Below are positions 1-5,860 of a DNA stretch of 5,860 nucleotides, piece by piece (within the stretch, counting starts at the first letter, position 1; each line of letters opens with the position of its first letter). This DNA comes from DAOPZC01 sp035353175. Its GTDB lineage: Bacteria; Verrucomicrobiota; Kiritimatiellia; RFP12; UBA1067. The stretch lies in NCBI GenBank assembly GCA_035353175.1, contig DAOPZC010000138.1, positions 1 through 5,860 of the forward strand. The letters are read 5' to 3'. The position numbers and the translations under genes were made by a program. The notes beneath the pieces were generated by a model that saw nothing but the letters and a program-made list of their open reading frames with translations, did no database searches and was not told where the DNA came from.

Positions 1-172
1 TCCCATGCGTCAATGATCCCGCATGAGGCCACCTTAGTCAAGTGCATAAGCATGTCCATTCATTAACGAAGTGGACTAATATTCTCATAGAGCCGTATTG
101 CGAGTCAAACATAATGAAAACACAAAACAGGTCCCGTTCCGCTCGCGCATCTCCCTCGTTGTGCCCACGGGT
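1..172. other. Gene-free region downstream of macB
   Basis: I see no supported gene here. The operon mRNA would read into this stretch. A T-rich run on the minus strand (about 115-129) follows only a weak 5-bp stem containing a G-U pair, so it is not a clear terminator. A better hairpin lies at 54-76. The base composition falls towards A/T here, as expected for intergenic DNA. Confidence 0.5.
54..76 (-). terminator. Possible 3' hairpin of the operon transcript
   Basis: GTCCATTC (54-61) pairs with GAA (68-70) and TGGAC (72-76), giving 8 bp with one bulged base (71) and a 6-nt loop. It lies about 97 nt past the macB stop. No T-run follows on the minus strand, so it is at best a Rho-independent-like or mRNA 3'-protecting hairpin, and it may be chance. 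Confidence 0.22.
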
Positions 173-2137
173 TCATTCGTATCTCAGGGCGTCGATCGGG
201 CTCAGCAACGCCGCTTTCCGTGCCGGCCAGAGGCCGAACACAATGCCGATGGAGGCCGAAAACAGAAAGGCTGTCGCCACGGTGGACACGCCGATCATGG
301 CGGCCCAGCCGGTCATGGCGACCATGCACCGGGTGGCCAGCCAGCCCAAGGTGATGCCGGCCAGTCCGCCGCCCACGCTGATGGCCAGCGATTCGATCAG
401 GAACTGCAGCATGATGTCGGACCGGGTCGCGCCCAATGCCTTGCGGATGCCGATTTCGCGCGTGCGTTCCGAGACCGACACCAGCATGATGTTCATGATC
501 CCGATGCCGCCCACCAGCAGCGAAATCGCGGCGATCGACGTCAGAAGCCAAGTCATGGTGCGGCTGGTTTTGGACAGCGCCTCCTGCAGCTCCGCCATGT
601 CGAGTAATTGGAAGAGGTTGCGCTGGCTGGCTTTCAGCTGGTGCCGCTCGACGATCACGTCCTCCACGGCGTTTTTCAGCCGCGCCAGGACCTCCGCGGA
701 GGCCGCCTCGATCTCGATGGCATCGAGGTAGTCGTTCCCCAGCAGGCGCTTCATGGCGGTGGTCACGGGGACGAGCACAACGTCGTCCTCGTCTCCGCGC
801 ATGCTCGCGCCCTTTTCGGGGAGGACGCCGATCACCTGAAACGGGATGCGGTTGAGCTTGATGGTCTCGCCAACGGGGTTGGCCCCGTTTTCGAACAGGT
901 CTTCCACAACGGTCAGCCCGATCAGGGCGACGCGCGCGCGCTGGCGCGTCTCGGTCTCGGTGAAGAAGCGCCCGCTGGCCGGCGTAAAGGAACGCATGTG
1001 CTCATAGTCGGTCGTCGTGCCGAGCACGCGCGTCTGGCGGTTGCCGCCGGCGAATACGGCCTGAGCCCCGCCGGCCACCAGCGGCGCCACGGCCGCCACG
1101 TCCGGCAAATCCCGGATGGCGTCCGCGTCGTCGATCGTGAAGCGCGTCATCGTGCCGGCGTCGATCGTGATGCCGCGGCGTTGCGCCGTTCCCGGTCTCA
1201 GCACGAGCAGGTTTGAGCCGAGGGAGGTCACTTGGCTTTCGACCGTTGCGCGCGCGCCCCGGCCCAGCGCCATCATGGCGATCACCGCGCTGACGCCGAT
1301 CAGCACACCCAGCGTGGAGAGGGCCGCGCGCGCTTTGTTTGCGGCGAGCGAGCGCATGGCCTGCCGCAACAGGGCGTTGAGTTTTCCGAGCATCACCCAG
1401 CGGTGCCCGCCCTTCTTCTGGCCGGAGGCCGTTGCCGCGGCATGCGGTACGGACTCCTCCGCTTTGGCCTCTCTGCGCTCGTCCTGCTGGATCCGGCCGT
1501 CGCGCATGTGCACGATGCGTCGGGCATTGGCGGCGACTTCGGCGTCGTGGGTCACGACGACGACGGTCATGCCCATGCGGTTGAGGTTCGCCAGCATCTG
1601 CATGATTTCTTTGGAGCTCTCCGAATCCAAATTTCCCGTGGGCTCGTCGGCCAGGATGATGGCCGGGTTGTTGACCAGCGCGCGGGCCAACGCCACCCGC
1701 TGCTGCTGGCCGCCCGACATTTCGTTGGGCTTATGCAGCAGCCGGTCGCTCAGCCCGACTTCGGACAGGACGGCCGCGGGGGCTCGGACGGCGTTGCTGC
1801 TGCGGTTGTAGATGAGGGGAAGCGATGCGTTCTCGAGGGCCGTCGTGCGGGCCAGGAGGTTGAATTGCTGGAAGACGAAACCGATGCTTTCGCGTCGCCG
1901 CACCGCCAGTTCATCCTCCGTCAGCCCGCTCACTTCGCGGCCGTCGAGCGCGTACGTTCCAGACGTGGCGACGTCGAGGAGCCCCATGATGTGCATGAGG
2001 GTCGATTTGCCTGAGCCCGAGGCTCCCATGATCGCGACAAATTCGCCCTGCGCAATGTCGAGCGACACGCCCCGCAAGGCATGGACGTCCACATTGCCCA
2101 TCCGGTAGATCTTCTGGATATCGCGCAGGTGTATCAT
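173..2137 (-). CDS. macB: MacB-type ABC transporter (ATPase fused to permease)
   Basis: The 654-residue product matches MacB (about 648 in E. coli): an inner-membrane homodimer that uses cytoplasmic ATP hydrolysis to drive periplasmic movements that push substrate through MacA-TolC. The N-terminal nucleotide-binding domain has Walker A GASGSGKST (38-46), Q-loop near Q90/Q91, signature SGGQQQR (141-147, preceded by Met instead of the usual Leu), Walker B IILADEP (160-166) with catalytic Glu165, D-loop 'GNLD', and H-loop His197. A charged linker (about 215-247) leads to TM1 (about 272-292), a periplasmic domain (about 293-525), TM2 (528-555), TM3 (579-605) and TM4 (617-639). The family motif 'SERTREIGIRKALGA' is at 556-570 and the C-terminus is 'PIDALRYE'. 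All ATPase residues are intact. The start has no clear ribosome binding site, so translation is probably coupled to the adaptor stop 20 nt upstream. Substrate is unknown: the family also exports peptides, lipids and siderophores. Confidence 0.95.
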   Translation of the reverse strand: MIHLRDIQKIYRMGNVDVHALRGVSLDIAQGEFVAIMGASGSGKSTLMHIMGLLDVATSGTYALDGREVSGLTEDELAVRRRESIGFVFQQFNLLARTTALENASLPLIYNRSSNAVRAPAAVLSEVGLSDRLLHKPNEMSGGQQQRVALARALVNNPAIILADEPTGNLDSESSKEIMQMLANLNRMGMTVVVVTHDAEVAANARRIVHMRDGRIQQDERREAKAEESVPHAAATASGQKKGGHRWVMLGKLNALLRQAMRSLAANKARAALSTLGVLIGVSAVIAMMALGRGARATVESQVTSLGSNLLVLRPGTAQRRGITIDAGTMTRFTIDDADAIRDLPDVAAVAPLVAGGAQAVFAGGNRQTRVLGTTTDYEHMRSFTPASGRFFTETETRQRARVALIGLTVVEDLFENGANPVGETIKLNRIPFQVIGVLPEKGASMRGDEDDVVLVPVTTAMKRLLGNDYLDAIEIEAASAEVLARLKNAVEDVIVERHQLKASQRNLFQLLDMAELQEALSKTSRTMTWLLTSIAAISLLVGGIGIMNIMLVSVSERTREIGIRKALGATRSDIMLQFLIESLAISVGGGLAGITLGWLATRCMVAMTGWAAMIGVSTVATAFLFSASIGIVFGLWPARKAALLSPIDALRYE

Positions 2138-2157
2138 GGCGTGTCGGGGTGTCCGCC

Positions 2158-3144
2158 TCAGCCGCCGGGAGGGCCGCCGCCCCCGCCGCCTTGCTGGGGT
2201 TGTTGAGGCATGCTGAACGGGGATGAAGAGGCCTCTTCCTCTTTCTTGGACAGGTCGACGATGCGCTCCAAGACCACATCGCCAGTGTTCAGCCCCGAAA
2301 CGATCTCGATCATTTTGCCGTCGTCGAGCCCGGTCTCAATGCGTTTCGTGATCTCGCGGCTTTCCGGTCCGCTTCCCGTGCGGATCAGCACCTCATGTTT
2401 CCCGTCCTTTGCGGTCGTGACCGCCGTCACCGGAAGGGTCGGCACATTCGAACGGTGCGATACGATGAAGTCGACGTTCGCCGTCATTCCGCTCTTGATG
2501 AAAGAGGGGGGCGCGTCCGGCAGCACCTCCACCTCGTAGACGGTCACGTTGTTGACCAGCACCGCTTCGAACGCGACCGTGTCGACCCGGCCGGTAAACA
2601 CGGTGTCGGGATAGGCGTCCAGGCTGATGACCGCTTTCATTCCCACGCTGACCCGTGAGATGTCCGTCTCATCGACGTTCGCACGGACGATCAGGCGGTC
2701 CGAAAGCACGAGGACCGCCTGCATGGAGTTCACGGTCTGACCCGGTTCGGCATTGCGCGAAACGATCAGGCCGTCGAGCGGCGCGAGGATCGGGACCGGA
2801 TTATAGTACGCCTTCCACTTTTCGTACTCCTCTTTGCTGCGCGCGCGGGCGGCGTCCAGCAGACAGGCGCGCTCGGTCGAGCTCATCAGCGCCAGAATTT
2901 GCCCTTGCGACACGATCTGTCCTTCATCGACGTTCATGGTTTCGATGCGGCCCGGCACCGGCGGCTTGAGTTCCACCCGGTTCTGGGGCACGACGCCGCC
3001 GGTCGTGCTGATGACGACCTTCACGTCGCCCAAAGAGACGGGCACGTCCTTGTAGACGGGTTTGCGCGCCGGCCGCGGCGCCAGAAAACGGCCGAGCGCC
3101 AGCAGCACGGCGATGACGAAGACGGCGACGATGATTTTCTTCAT
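2158..3144 (-). CDS. MacA/HlyD-type periplasmic adaptor (membrane-fusion protein) with very short hairpin
   Basis: This 328-residue adaptor links an inner-membrane transporter to an outer-membrane duct. Its ATG overlaps the upstream stop (ATGA) and has GGGGGA 6 nt upstream. Residues 4-20 form an uncleaved N-terminal membrane anchor and there is no lipobox Cys. The order is: first lipoyl half about 56-88 ('PVPGRIETMNVDEGQIVSQG'), a helical link about 89-116, second lipoyl half about 117-148 ('ILAPLDGLIVSRNAEPGQTV'), beta-barrel about 150-232 ('VDETDISRVSVGM', 'SGMTANVDF'), and membrane-proximal domain about 233-297 ('GLNTGDVV'). The link is only about 30 residues, whereas MacA of E. coli has a long coiled-coil hairpin there; this explains the short length. 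The C-terminus ends in a Gln/Gly/Pro-rich tail (about 311-328). The following macB start, 20 nt on, supports pairing with that transporter. 'MacA-like' describes context and fold; an RND-type adaptor label is also possible from sequence alone. Confidence 0.9.
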   Translation of the reverse strand: MKKIIVAVFVIAVLLALGRFLAPRPARKPVYKDVPVSLGDVKVVISTTGGVVPQNRVELKPPVPGRIETMNVDEGQIVSQGQILALMSSTERACLLDAARARSKEEYEKWKAYYNPVPILAPLDGLIVSRNAEPGQTVNSMQAVLVLSDRLIVRANVDETDISRVSVGMKAVISLDAYPDTVFTGRVDTVAFEAVLVNNVTVYEVEVLPDAPPSFIKSGMTANVDFIVSHRSNVPTLPVTAVTTAKDGKHEVLIRTGSGPESREITKRIETGLDDGKMIEIVSGLNTGDVVLERIVDLSKKEEEASSSPFSMPQQPQQGGGGGGPPGG

Positions 3145-4475
3145 GGCAAGTCCCCCGATCCCAGCGCCTGCCTCAAGTCCGTATCGGCCAGCATGGCGTC
3201 GCGGAGCACGTCCAGCATCTGTTTCTGTTTGGCGATCCCGTCGTTTTCGATCAGGTCCCAGTTCTCGAACCGCAGCAGGCCGCTGTTGAACTGCTGGCGG
3301 GCGATTTCCGCCCGGACGGTCACGGCCTTCAGCAACGTGCGCTGCACCTCGACCCGTTCGCGGGCGTCGATCAACAGCAGCAGGGCGCTTTCCATCTGCG
3401 TGCGCAACTTCGTTTGCGTGCTGAGCAGTTCTTCGCCGGCCATGCGCGCCCCCGCTTCGCTGGCCGCCAACTCGTTGATGTTCTGGCCGCCCGTGAAGAC
3501 CGGCAGGGACAAGACCAGGGCGAGCTTCCATCTGTGCTGGTCGAGATCCATCTCTTCCGAATACACGGACGATGAGCCGACGAGCGCGAGCGTGGGCCGC
3601 ATTTTGCTCTTGGATTTCTCGACGCTCTCCTTGGCCACGTCGTACAACGCGTCCTGTGCCCGCCAGAGCGGGTGGGTGGCGACCCGTTCGTCCCAATTGG
3701 TCGACGCGATGTCCCACGCCGTTTGTAGGGTTCCCGTGATGCAGAGCCCGTCCGCTTCGCGGGCTCCCATCAGCCTCGCCAGCTCAAGTTGCGCGACGCG
3801 CCGCGCCCGGCCCGCCTTGCGGATGTCCATGAGCGCTTCTTCGTTCAGGGCGCTGCTCAGCATGTAGGACCCCTTGTGCTCGATGCCGCCTTCGAACCGC
3901 AACTGGACCAGGTCGAGGTTGTCCTTGCGCTGCCGCGCGATGCTTTCCGAAAGGAGGATGAGCTCTTGCGCGTACAGGAGACGCGTGAATGCGCGCCGGA
4001 GGTCGCAAAGGATCGTGTGGCGTGTCGCGTCGAGGCTGGCGCCCGCGTGTCTCCGCGCCGCGGACGCGCTGCGGATTTCCGCGCTCACCCGTCCGCCGGA
4101 ATACAGTTGATAGCTGGTGATCAGCGACACGCTCGTCTCGTCCTCCAGCATCTGTTGCGACGTCGCGGTCGCTCCCGCCGCGCCGCCCTGGGTGACGCCG
4201 GTGTCGGACTGCGAAGAGCTGGACTCCAGAGAAACCGAGGGGAATCTCGCTCCTTTTGTGGCCCGCAGCGACGAGTAGGCCTTGTCGAGATTGAACTGCG
4301 CGGCCCGGATGTCGGGGTTGTGCTCGATGGCCTTGGCCATGCAATCTGCCCACGTCAACACTCCGCCCCCGCCGGCGCTGCCGGATGGACTGTCAGCCGA
4401 GACGTATGTACCCGAGAGGCCAAGACTTGTCGCGACGCTGGCGATGAAAAGGGACTGACGGCCCCAAAGACACAT
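3141..4475 (-). CDS. TolC-like outer-membrane efflux protein (OEP family)
   Basis: The 444-residue product is an outer-membrane factor of the TolC/OEP family: a trimeric beta-barrel plus periplasmic alpha-barrel that forms the exit duct of a tripartite exporter. The chosen ATG follows a GGAGGAG site and opens a signal peptide: basic n-region (Arg6), hydrophobic core about 8-20, likely cleavage after 'YVSA' (residue 27). The mature part shows the duplicated OEP layout. Repeat 1 (about 40-235) has 'A.EHNPDIRAAQ' near its start, a Ser/Gly/Thr-rich outer-loop stretch at 84-112, and the strand-to-helix turn 'YQLYSGGRV' (122-130). Repeat 2 (about 262-440) has 'ATHPLWRAQDAL' and the matching turn 'LPVFTGGQ' (324-331). 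Long helices rich in Ala, Leu, Arg and Glu follow each turn. Length fits the family (about 420-480). There is no lipobox, so it is not a lipoprotein OMF. It is the first gene of the operon, and its TGA overlaps the adaptor's ATG (ATGA). Substrate cannot be inferred. Confidence 0.92.
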   Translation of the reverse strand: MCLWGRQSLFIASVATSLGLSGTYVSADSPSGSAGGGGVLTWADCMAKAIEHNPDIRAAQFNLDKAYSSLRATKGARFPSVSLESSSSQSDTGVTQGGAAGATATSQQMLEDETSVSLITSYQLYSGGRVSAEIRSASAARRHAGASLDATRHTILCDLRRAFTRLLYAQELILLSESIARQRKDNLDLVQLRFEGGIEHKGSYMLSSALNEEALMDIRKAGRARRVAQLELARLMGAREADGLCITGTLQTAWDIASTNWDERVATHPLWRAQDALYDVAKESVEKSKSKMRPTLALVGSSSVYSEEMDLDQHRWKLALVLSLPVFTGGQNINELAASEAGARMAGEELLSTQTKLRTQMESALLLLIDARERVEVQRTLLKAVTVRAEIARQQFNSGLLRFENWDLIENDGIAKQKQMLDVLRDAMLADTDLRQALGSGDLP

Positions 4476-4480
4476 TCTTG

Positions 4481-4487
4481 CTCCTCC
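4481..4487 (-). promoter_or_regulatory. Ribosome binding site that fixes the TolC-like start
   Basis: On the minus strand GGAGGAG lies 5 nt before the ATG at 4475. It is the best Shine-Dalgarno match near the gene and selects this start over the in-frame upstream candidates at 4562 (TTG) and 4523 (ATG), neither of which has a comparable site. Confidence 0.8.
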
Positions 4488-4641
4488 ATTCGCAAAGAGA
4501 CCCCATAAAAACATAGAAATCATACAGGTCCCGTGGCGACGGCGCAAGCCGTATCCTCGCAAAACCCTGGTCTTTGATGACGCGGAAAATAAACCTGCGG
4601 GAAGGACGTGTCGGCGGCGGCGTCACCTGTCCGGCATAAGA

Positions 4642-4671
4642 AATATATTAATATATATAATCATGTGTCAA
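4642..4671 (-). promoter_or_regulatory. Putative sigma70-type promoter of the efflux operon
   Basis: On the minus strand a perfect -35 hexamer TTGACA (4671-4666) is followed after 18 bp by TATATT (4647-4642), which matches 5 of 6 bases of TATAAT. Transcription would start near 4635, giving a leader of about 160 nt before the TolC-like start at 4475. The A/T island stands out from GC-rich surroundings, as expected for a promoter. The -10 choice is uncertain because the A/T tract offers overlapping alternatives (for example TAATAT with a 15-bp spacer). Confidence 0.55.
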
Positions 4672-4692
4672 ATCTAATAATATATATTAATA
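4646..4692. repeat. Perfect 13-bp A/T inverted repeat around the -35 box
   Basis: TATTAATATATAT at 4646-4658 is the exact reverse complement of ATATATATTAATA at 4680-4692, with a 21-bp spacer. The spacer contains the TTGACA box (4666-4671), and the left arm overlaps the proposed -10 element by two bases. It could be an operator for a dimeric regulator or an easily melted or cruciform-prone site. Because both arms are only A and T, symmetry of this kind arises by chance more readily than in mixed sequence, so a regulatory role is inference. Confidence 0.5.
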
Positions 4693-4801
4693 CTAGAATA
4701 CCCGTTTTATCGACCGCATGGGGGGCCGAAGGGGTGTTTCCGCCGTTAACCGGAAGTGGAACGCATCGTCGGGATTTGGTGAATCGGCTTGGGCGTCAGC
4801 C

Positions 4802-5860
4802 TTATTTCACCATGATCAGCGTGCCGTTGTTGCGGATCAGCCAGATGGCCTTTTCGGTGATCTTATCCGTCACGGTGCAGGTTTGGGTCCCTTCGCCGGA
4901 AATCGTCCAAACCGGCGTTCCGGCACAGGTCCCATACGTGAACAGCGCGGCATTGTCGCCGGGCAGCGCGAGCAGGCTCAGCGAAACGGTCGAGGGCCAA
5001 GACAGGGCGCCAGAGACGTTGAAGAGGGCGAAATCGGCGGCGTTCGTCACGCCGCTGCGCTCAAAGGCCGCCCCTTGACCGACGGTCAGATCGTTCACCG
5101 CCTGCGTTTTTGCCGTCTGCTCCACTCGTGTTCCGGCCGCCAAGGTCAATGAAGCGTCGGGCCTTTCATCCGGCTGAACCCCCGCGATCACCTCGGGGAT
5201 GTCATCCGGGCTCGCATTGCCGGTTCCCTGCCAGCGGATCCGCAGGTAGTCCATGACCGCCTTCTTCTCCGCCGGCGTCAATTCACAGTTGAAGGCCAGG
5301 AATTCGCCGACCGCTCCCTTCCAGAAACAGCGGGGCGTGTATCCCGTCGTGATGCGGGCGCCCAGCTGGACGAATTCCAGGCCGCGGCTCTCGCGGGCTT
5401 TCGTGAAACCGAAGAGCGCATTCGTCGGGCAGCCATACCCTTCGGCCCATTCCGCCGAAAGCAGTAAAGACTTCGGTGCCTCTTCCAAAGCGACCAGATA
5501 AGGAAGCTTGGGGTCGCCCGGCAGCGTGATCAAGTTGTTTAATCCGCCGCCTCCGCAAACGTAATCGCGCTGTGTGCCGTCCGCAGTCTGGTAGAGCAGC
5601 CGTTGCCGAACGAGATCCTCATTGTTGGTTAGCAACGCGAGCGACGGGGCAAACACGAAGGCCCCGCTCCAGGCTCCCAAGTCGGAGGAACGGGTCAGCA
5701 CCGTGAAGACCGTCAGCGCCTGGTTCGACTCGCCGGCCGTATTGCGGAACGTCTGCAGCTTCAGCGCCTGCGCGCCCTGGAATTCGAACGCCGTCCGCAG
5801 CGCCGTGTAATTCGTTCCGAGCGTCGGCCCCGTGGTGTTCGGGACCCACGTTCCGCCGCA
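4802..5860 (-). CDS. LamG/ConA-like surface or secreted protein, 3' part (start outside window)
   Basis: The frame is open without a stop from the window edge (5860) to a TAA at 4804-4802, giving 352 visible residues; the start lies beyond the window. Visible residues about 1-215 look like a LamG/concanavalin A-like jelly-roll: alternating beta segments, the acidic/aromatic patch 'VGEFLAFNCELTPAEKKAVM', then 'DYLRIRW' near residues 204-210. That last pattern (surface-area statement, helix, 'YL..RW') typically closes LamG-like modules in large secreted proteins of Lentisphaerota/Kiritimatiellota-type bacteria. After a Pro/Asp-rich linker (about 215-238) a second beta-rich Thr/Ala/Ser domain runs to the C-terminus, which ends in the short strand 'GTLIMVK'. 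I see no LPXTG, no Por-type CTD that I recognise, and no terminal Phe of an autotransporter barrel. The visible cysteines are scattered. A carbohydrate- or surface-binding role is inferred from fold resemblance only; no catalytic residues are recognised. It ends 326 nt before the efflux operon, which has its own promoter, so it is probably a separate transcription unit. Confidence 0.72.
   Translation of the reverse strand, partial: CGGTWVPNTTGPTLGTNYTALRTAFEFQGAQALKLQTFRNTAGESNQALTVFTVLTRSSDLGAWSGAFVFAPSLALLTNNEDLVRQRLLYQTADGTQRDYVCGGGGLNNLITLPGDPKLPYLVALEEAPKSLLLSAEWAEGYGCPTNALFGFTKARESRGLEFVQLGARITTGYTPRCFWKGAVGEFLAFNCELTPAEKKAVMDYLRIRWQGTGNASPDDIPEVIAGVQPDERPDASLTLAAGTRVEQTAKTQAVNDLTVGQGAAFERSGVTNAADFALFNVSGALSWPSTVSLSLLALPGDNAALFTYGTCAGTPVWTISGEGTQTCTVTDKITEKAIWLIRNNGTLIMVK

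Larger units (their letters stand above)
4476..4801. other. Intergenic region with operon promoter and GC-rich leader
   Basis: This 326-nt stretch separates the LamG-like gene from the efflux operon. From the LamG stop it holds about 100 nt of GC-rich DNA in which I find no convincing intrinsic terminator. There is only a 5-bp stem (TTCCG at 4738-4742 with CGGAA at 4751-4755, 8-nt loop) and no following T-run. Next comes a sharply A/T-rich island (about 4641-4700) with a promoter and an inverted repeat. A GC-rich leader of about 160 nt follows, containing a perfect 5-bp hairpin (ACGGC 4539-4543 / GCCGT 4548-4552, 4-nt loop). No protein-coding gene is supported here: the reading frame upstream of the efflux gene has only a TTG start without a ribosome binding site. 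Confidence 0.7.

Noticed and set aside
1129..1170. 12-nt direct repeat (CGTCGATCGTGA) within macB
   Set aside because: Both copies encode Thr-Ile-Asp in adjacent in-frame segments of the periplasmic domain, so it is explained by shared residues and codon choice.
608..2014. Long plus-strand open frames opposite macB (608-1216, 1116-1811, 1232-2014)
   Set aside because: They are antisense to a gene with every MacB motif intact. Their compositions are Arg/Ala/His/Gly-rich and fold-less, as expected for shadow frames in GC-rich DNA, and none matches a family I recognise.
3145..3717. Extended reading frame upstream of the adaptor ATG (from about 3717)
   Set aside because: The extra 191 residues lie opposite-frame within the TolC-like gene and are Arg/Gly-rich noise. 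The ATG at 3144 has a ribosome binding site, a membrane anchor and an ATGA overlap.
2899..4508. Plus-strand open frames opposite the adaptor and TolC-like genes (2899-3867, 3789-4508)
   Set aside because: Antisense to well-supported genes. The predicted proteins are Ser/Arg/Ala-biased without domains, and no promoter or ribosome binding site was seen for them.
126..4535. Shared 11-mer ACAGGTCCCGT on both sides of the efflux operon (about 126-136 and 4525-4535), as a target-site or attachment repeat
   Set aside because: A few 11-base matches are expected by chance in a window of this size, and there is no integrase, transposase or longer flanking match.
4476..4562. Longer N-terminus for the TolC-like protein starting at TTG 4562 or ATG 4523
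   Set aside because: It would bury the signal peptide behind 16-29 extra residues, and neither start has a ribosome binding site comparable to GGAGGAG before 4475.
4393..4626. Minus-strand open frame of 77 codons from a GTG at 4626, as a leader peptide or small gene
   Set aside because: It overlaps the start of the TolC-like gene in another frame, has no ribosome binding site, and its Arg/Pro-rich sequence resembles noise.
4656..4661. Perfect TATAAT on the plus strand in the A/T island
   Set aside because: No -35-like box lies at the right distance (4633-4638 reads GGCATA) and no plus-strand gene follows.

Overview
The window is GC-rich bacterial DNA, apart from one A/T island near 4641-4700. 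All genes I can support are on the minus strand. The diderm envelope is clear from an outer-membrane TolC-type factor, a periplasmic adaptor and a MacB-type ABC transporter. The adaptor with almost no helical hairpin, together with a large LamG-like surface protein containing a 'YLRIRW'-type motif, resembles proteins I associate with the PVC group (Kiritimatiellota/Lentisphaerota/Verrucomicrobiota) or Omnitrophota. That placement is an inference, held with low to moderate confidence.

Layout, in the direction of transcription (high to low coordinates). (1) 5860-4802: the 3' part of a large beta-rich, LamG/ConA-like secreted or surface protein whose start lies outside the window. (2) 4801-4476: a 326-nt intergenic stretch with a strong sigma70-like promoter on the minus strand (TTGACA-18-TATATT), a perfect 13+13 bp A/T-only inverted repeat that frames the -35 box, and a GC-rich leader of about 160 nt. 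(3) 4475-3141: a TolC-like outer-membrane efflux protein, with its start set by a GGAGGAG ribosome binding site. (4) 3144-2158: a MacA/HlyD-type membrane-fusion protein, joined to the preceding gene by an ATGA stop/start overlap. (5) 2137-173: a full-length MacB ABC transporter, 20 nt after the adaptor. (6) 172-1: gene-free DNA with one modest hairpin.

The last three genes form a compact operon for a complete MacA-MacB-TolC-type tripartite machine. The ATPase/mechanotransmission protein sits in the inner membrane, the adaptor in the periplasm, and the exit duct in the outer membrane. The cargo cannot be read from the sequence; macrolides, peptides, lipids or siderophores are all known MacB-family substrates. 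The LamG-like gene is on the same strand but separated by its own intergenic region and the operon promoter, so a functional link is not shown.

I do not see a clearly new system. The points most worth a second look are the adaptor's near-absent alpha-hairpin and the A/T inverted repeat around the operon promoter.
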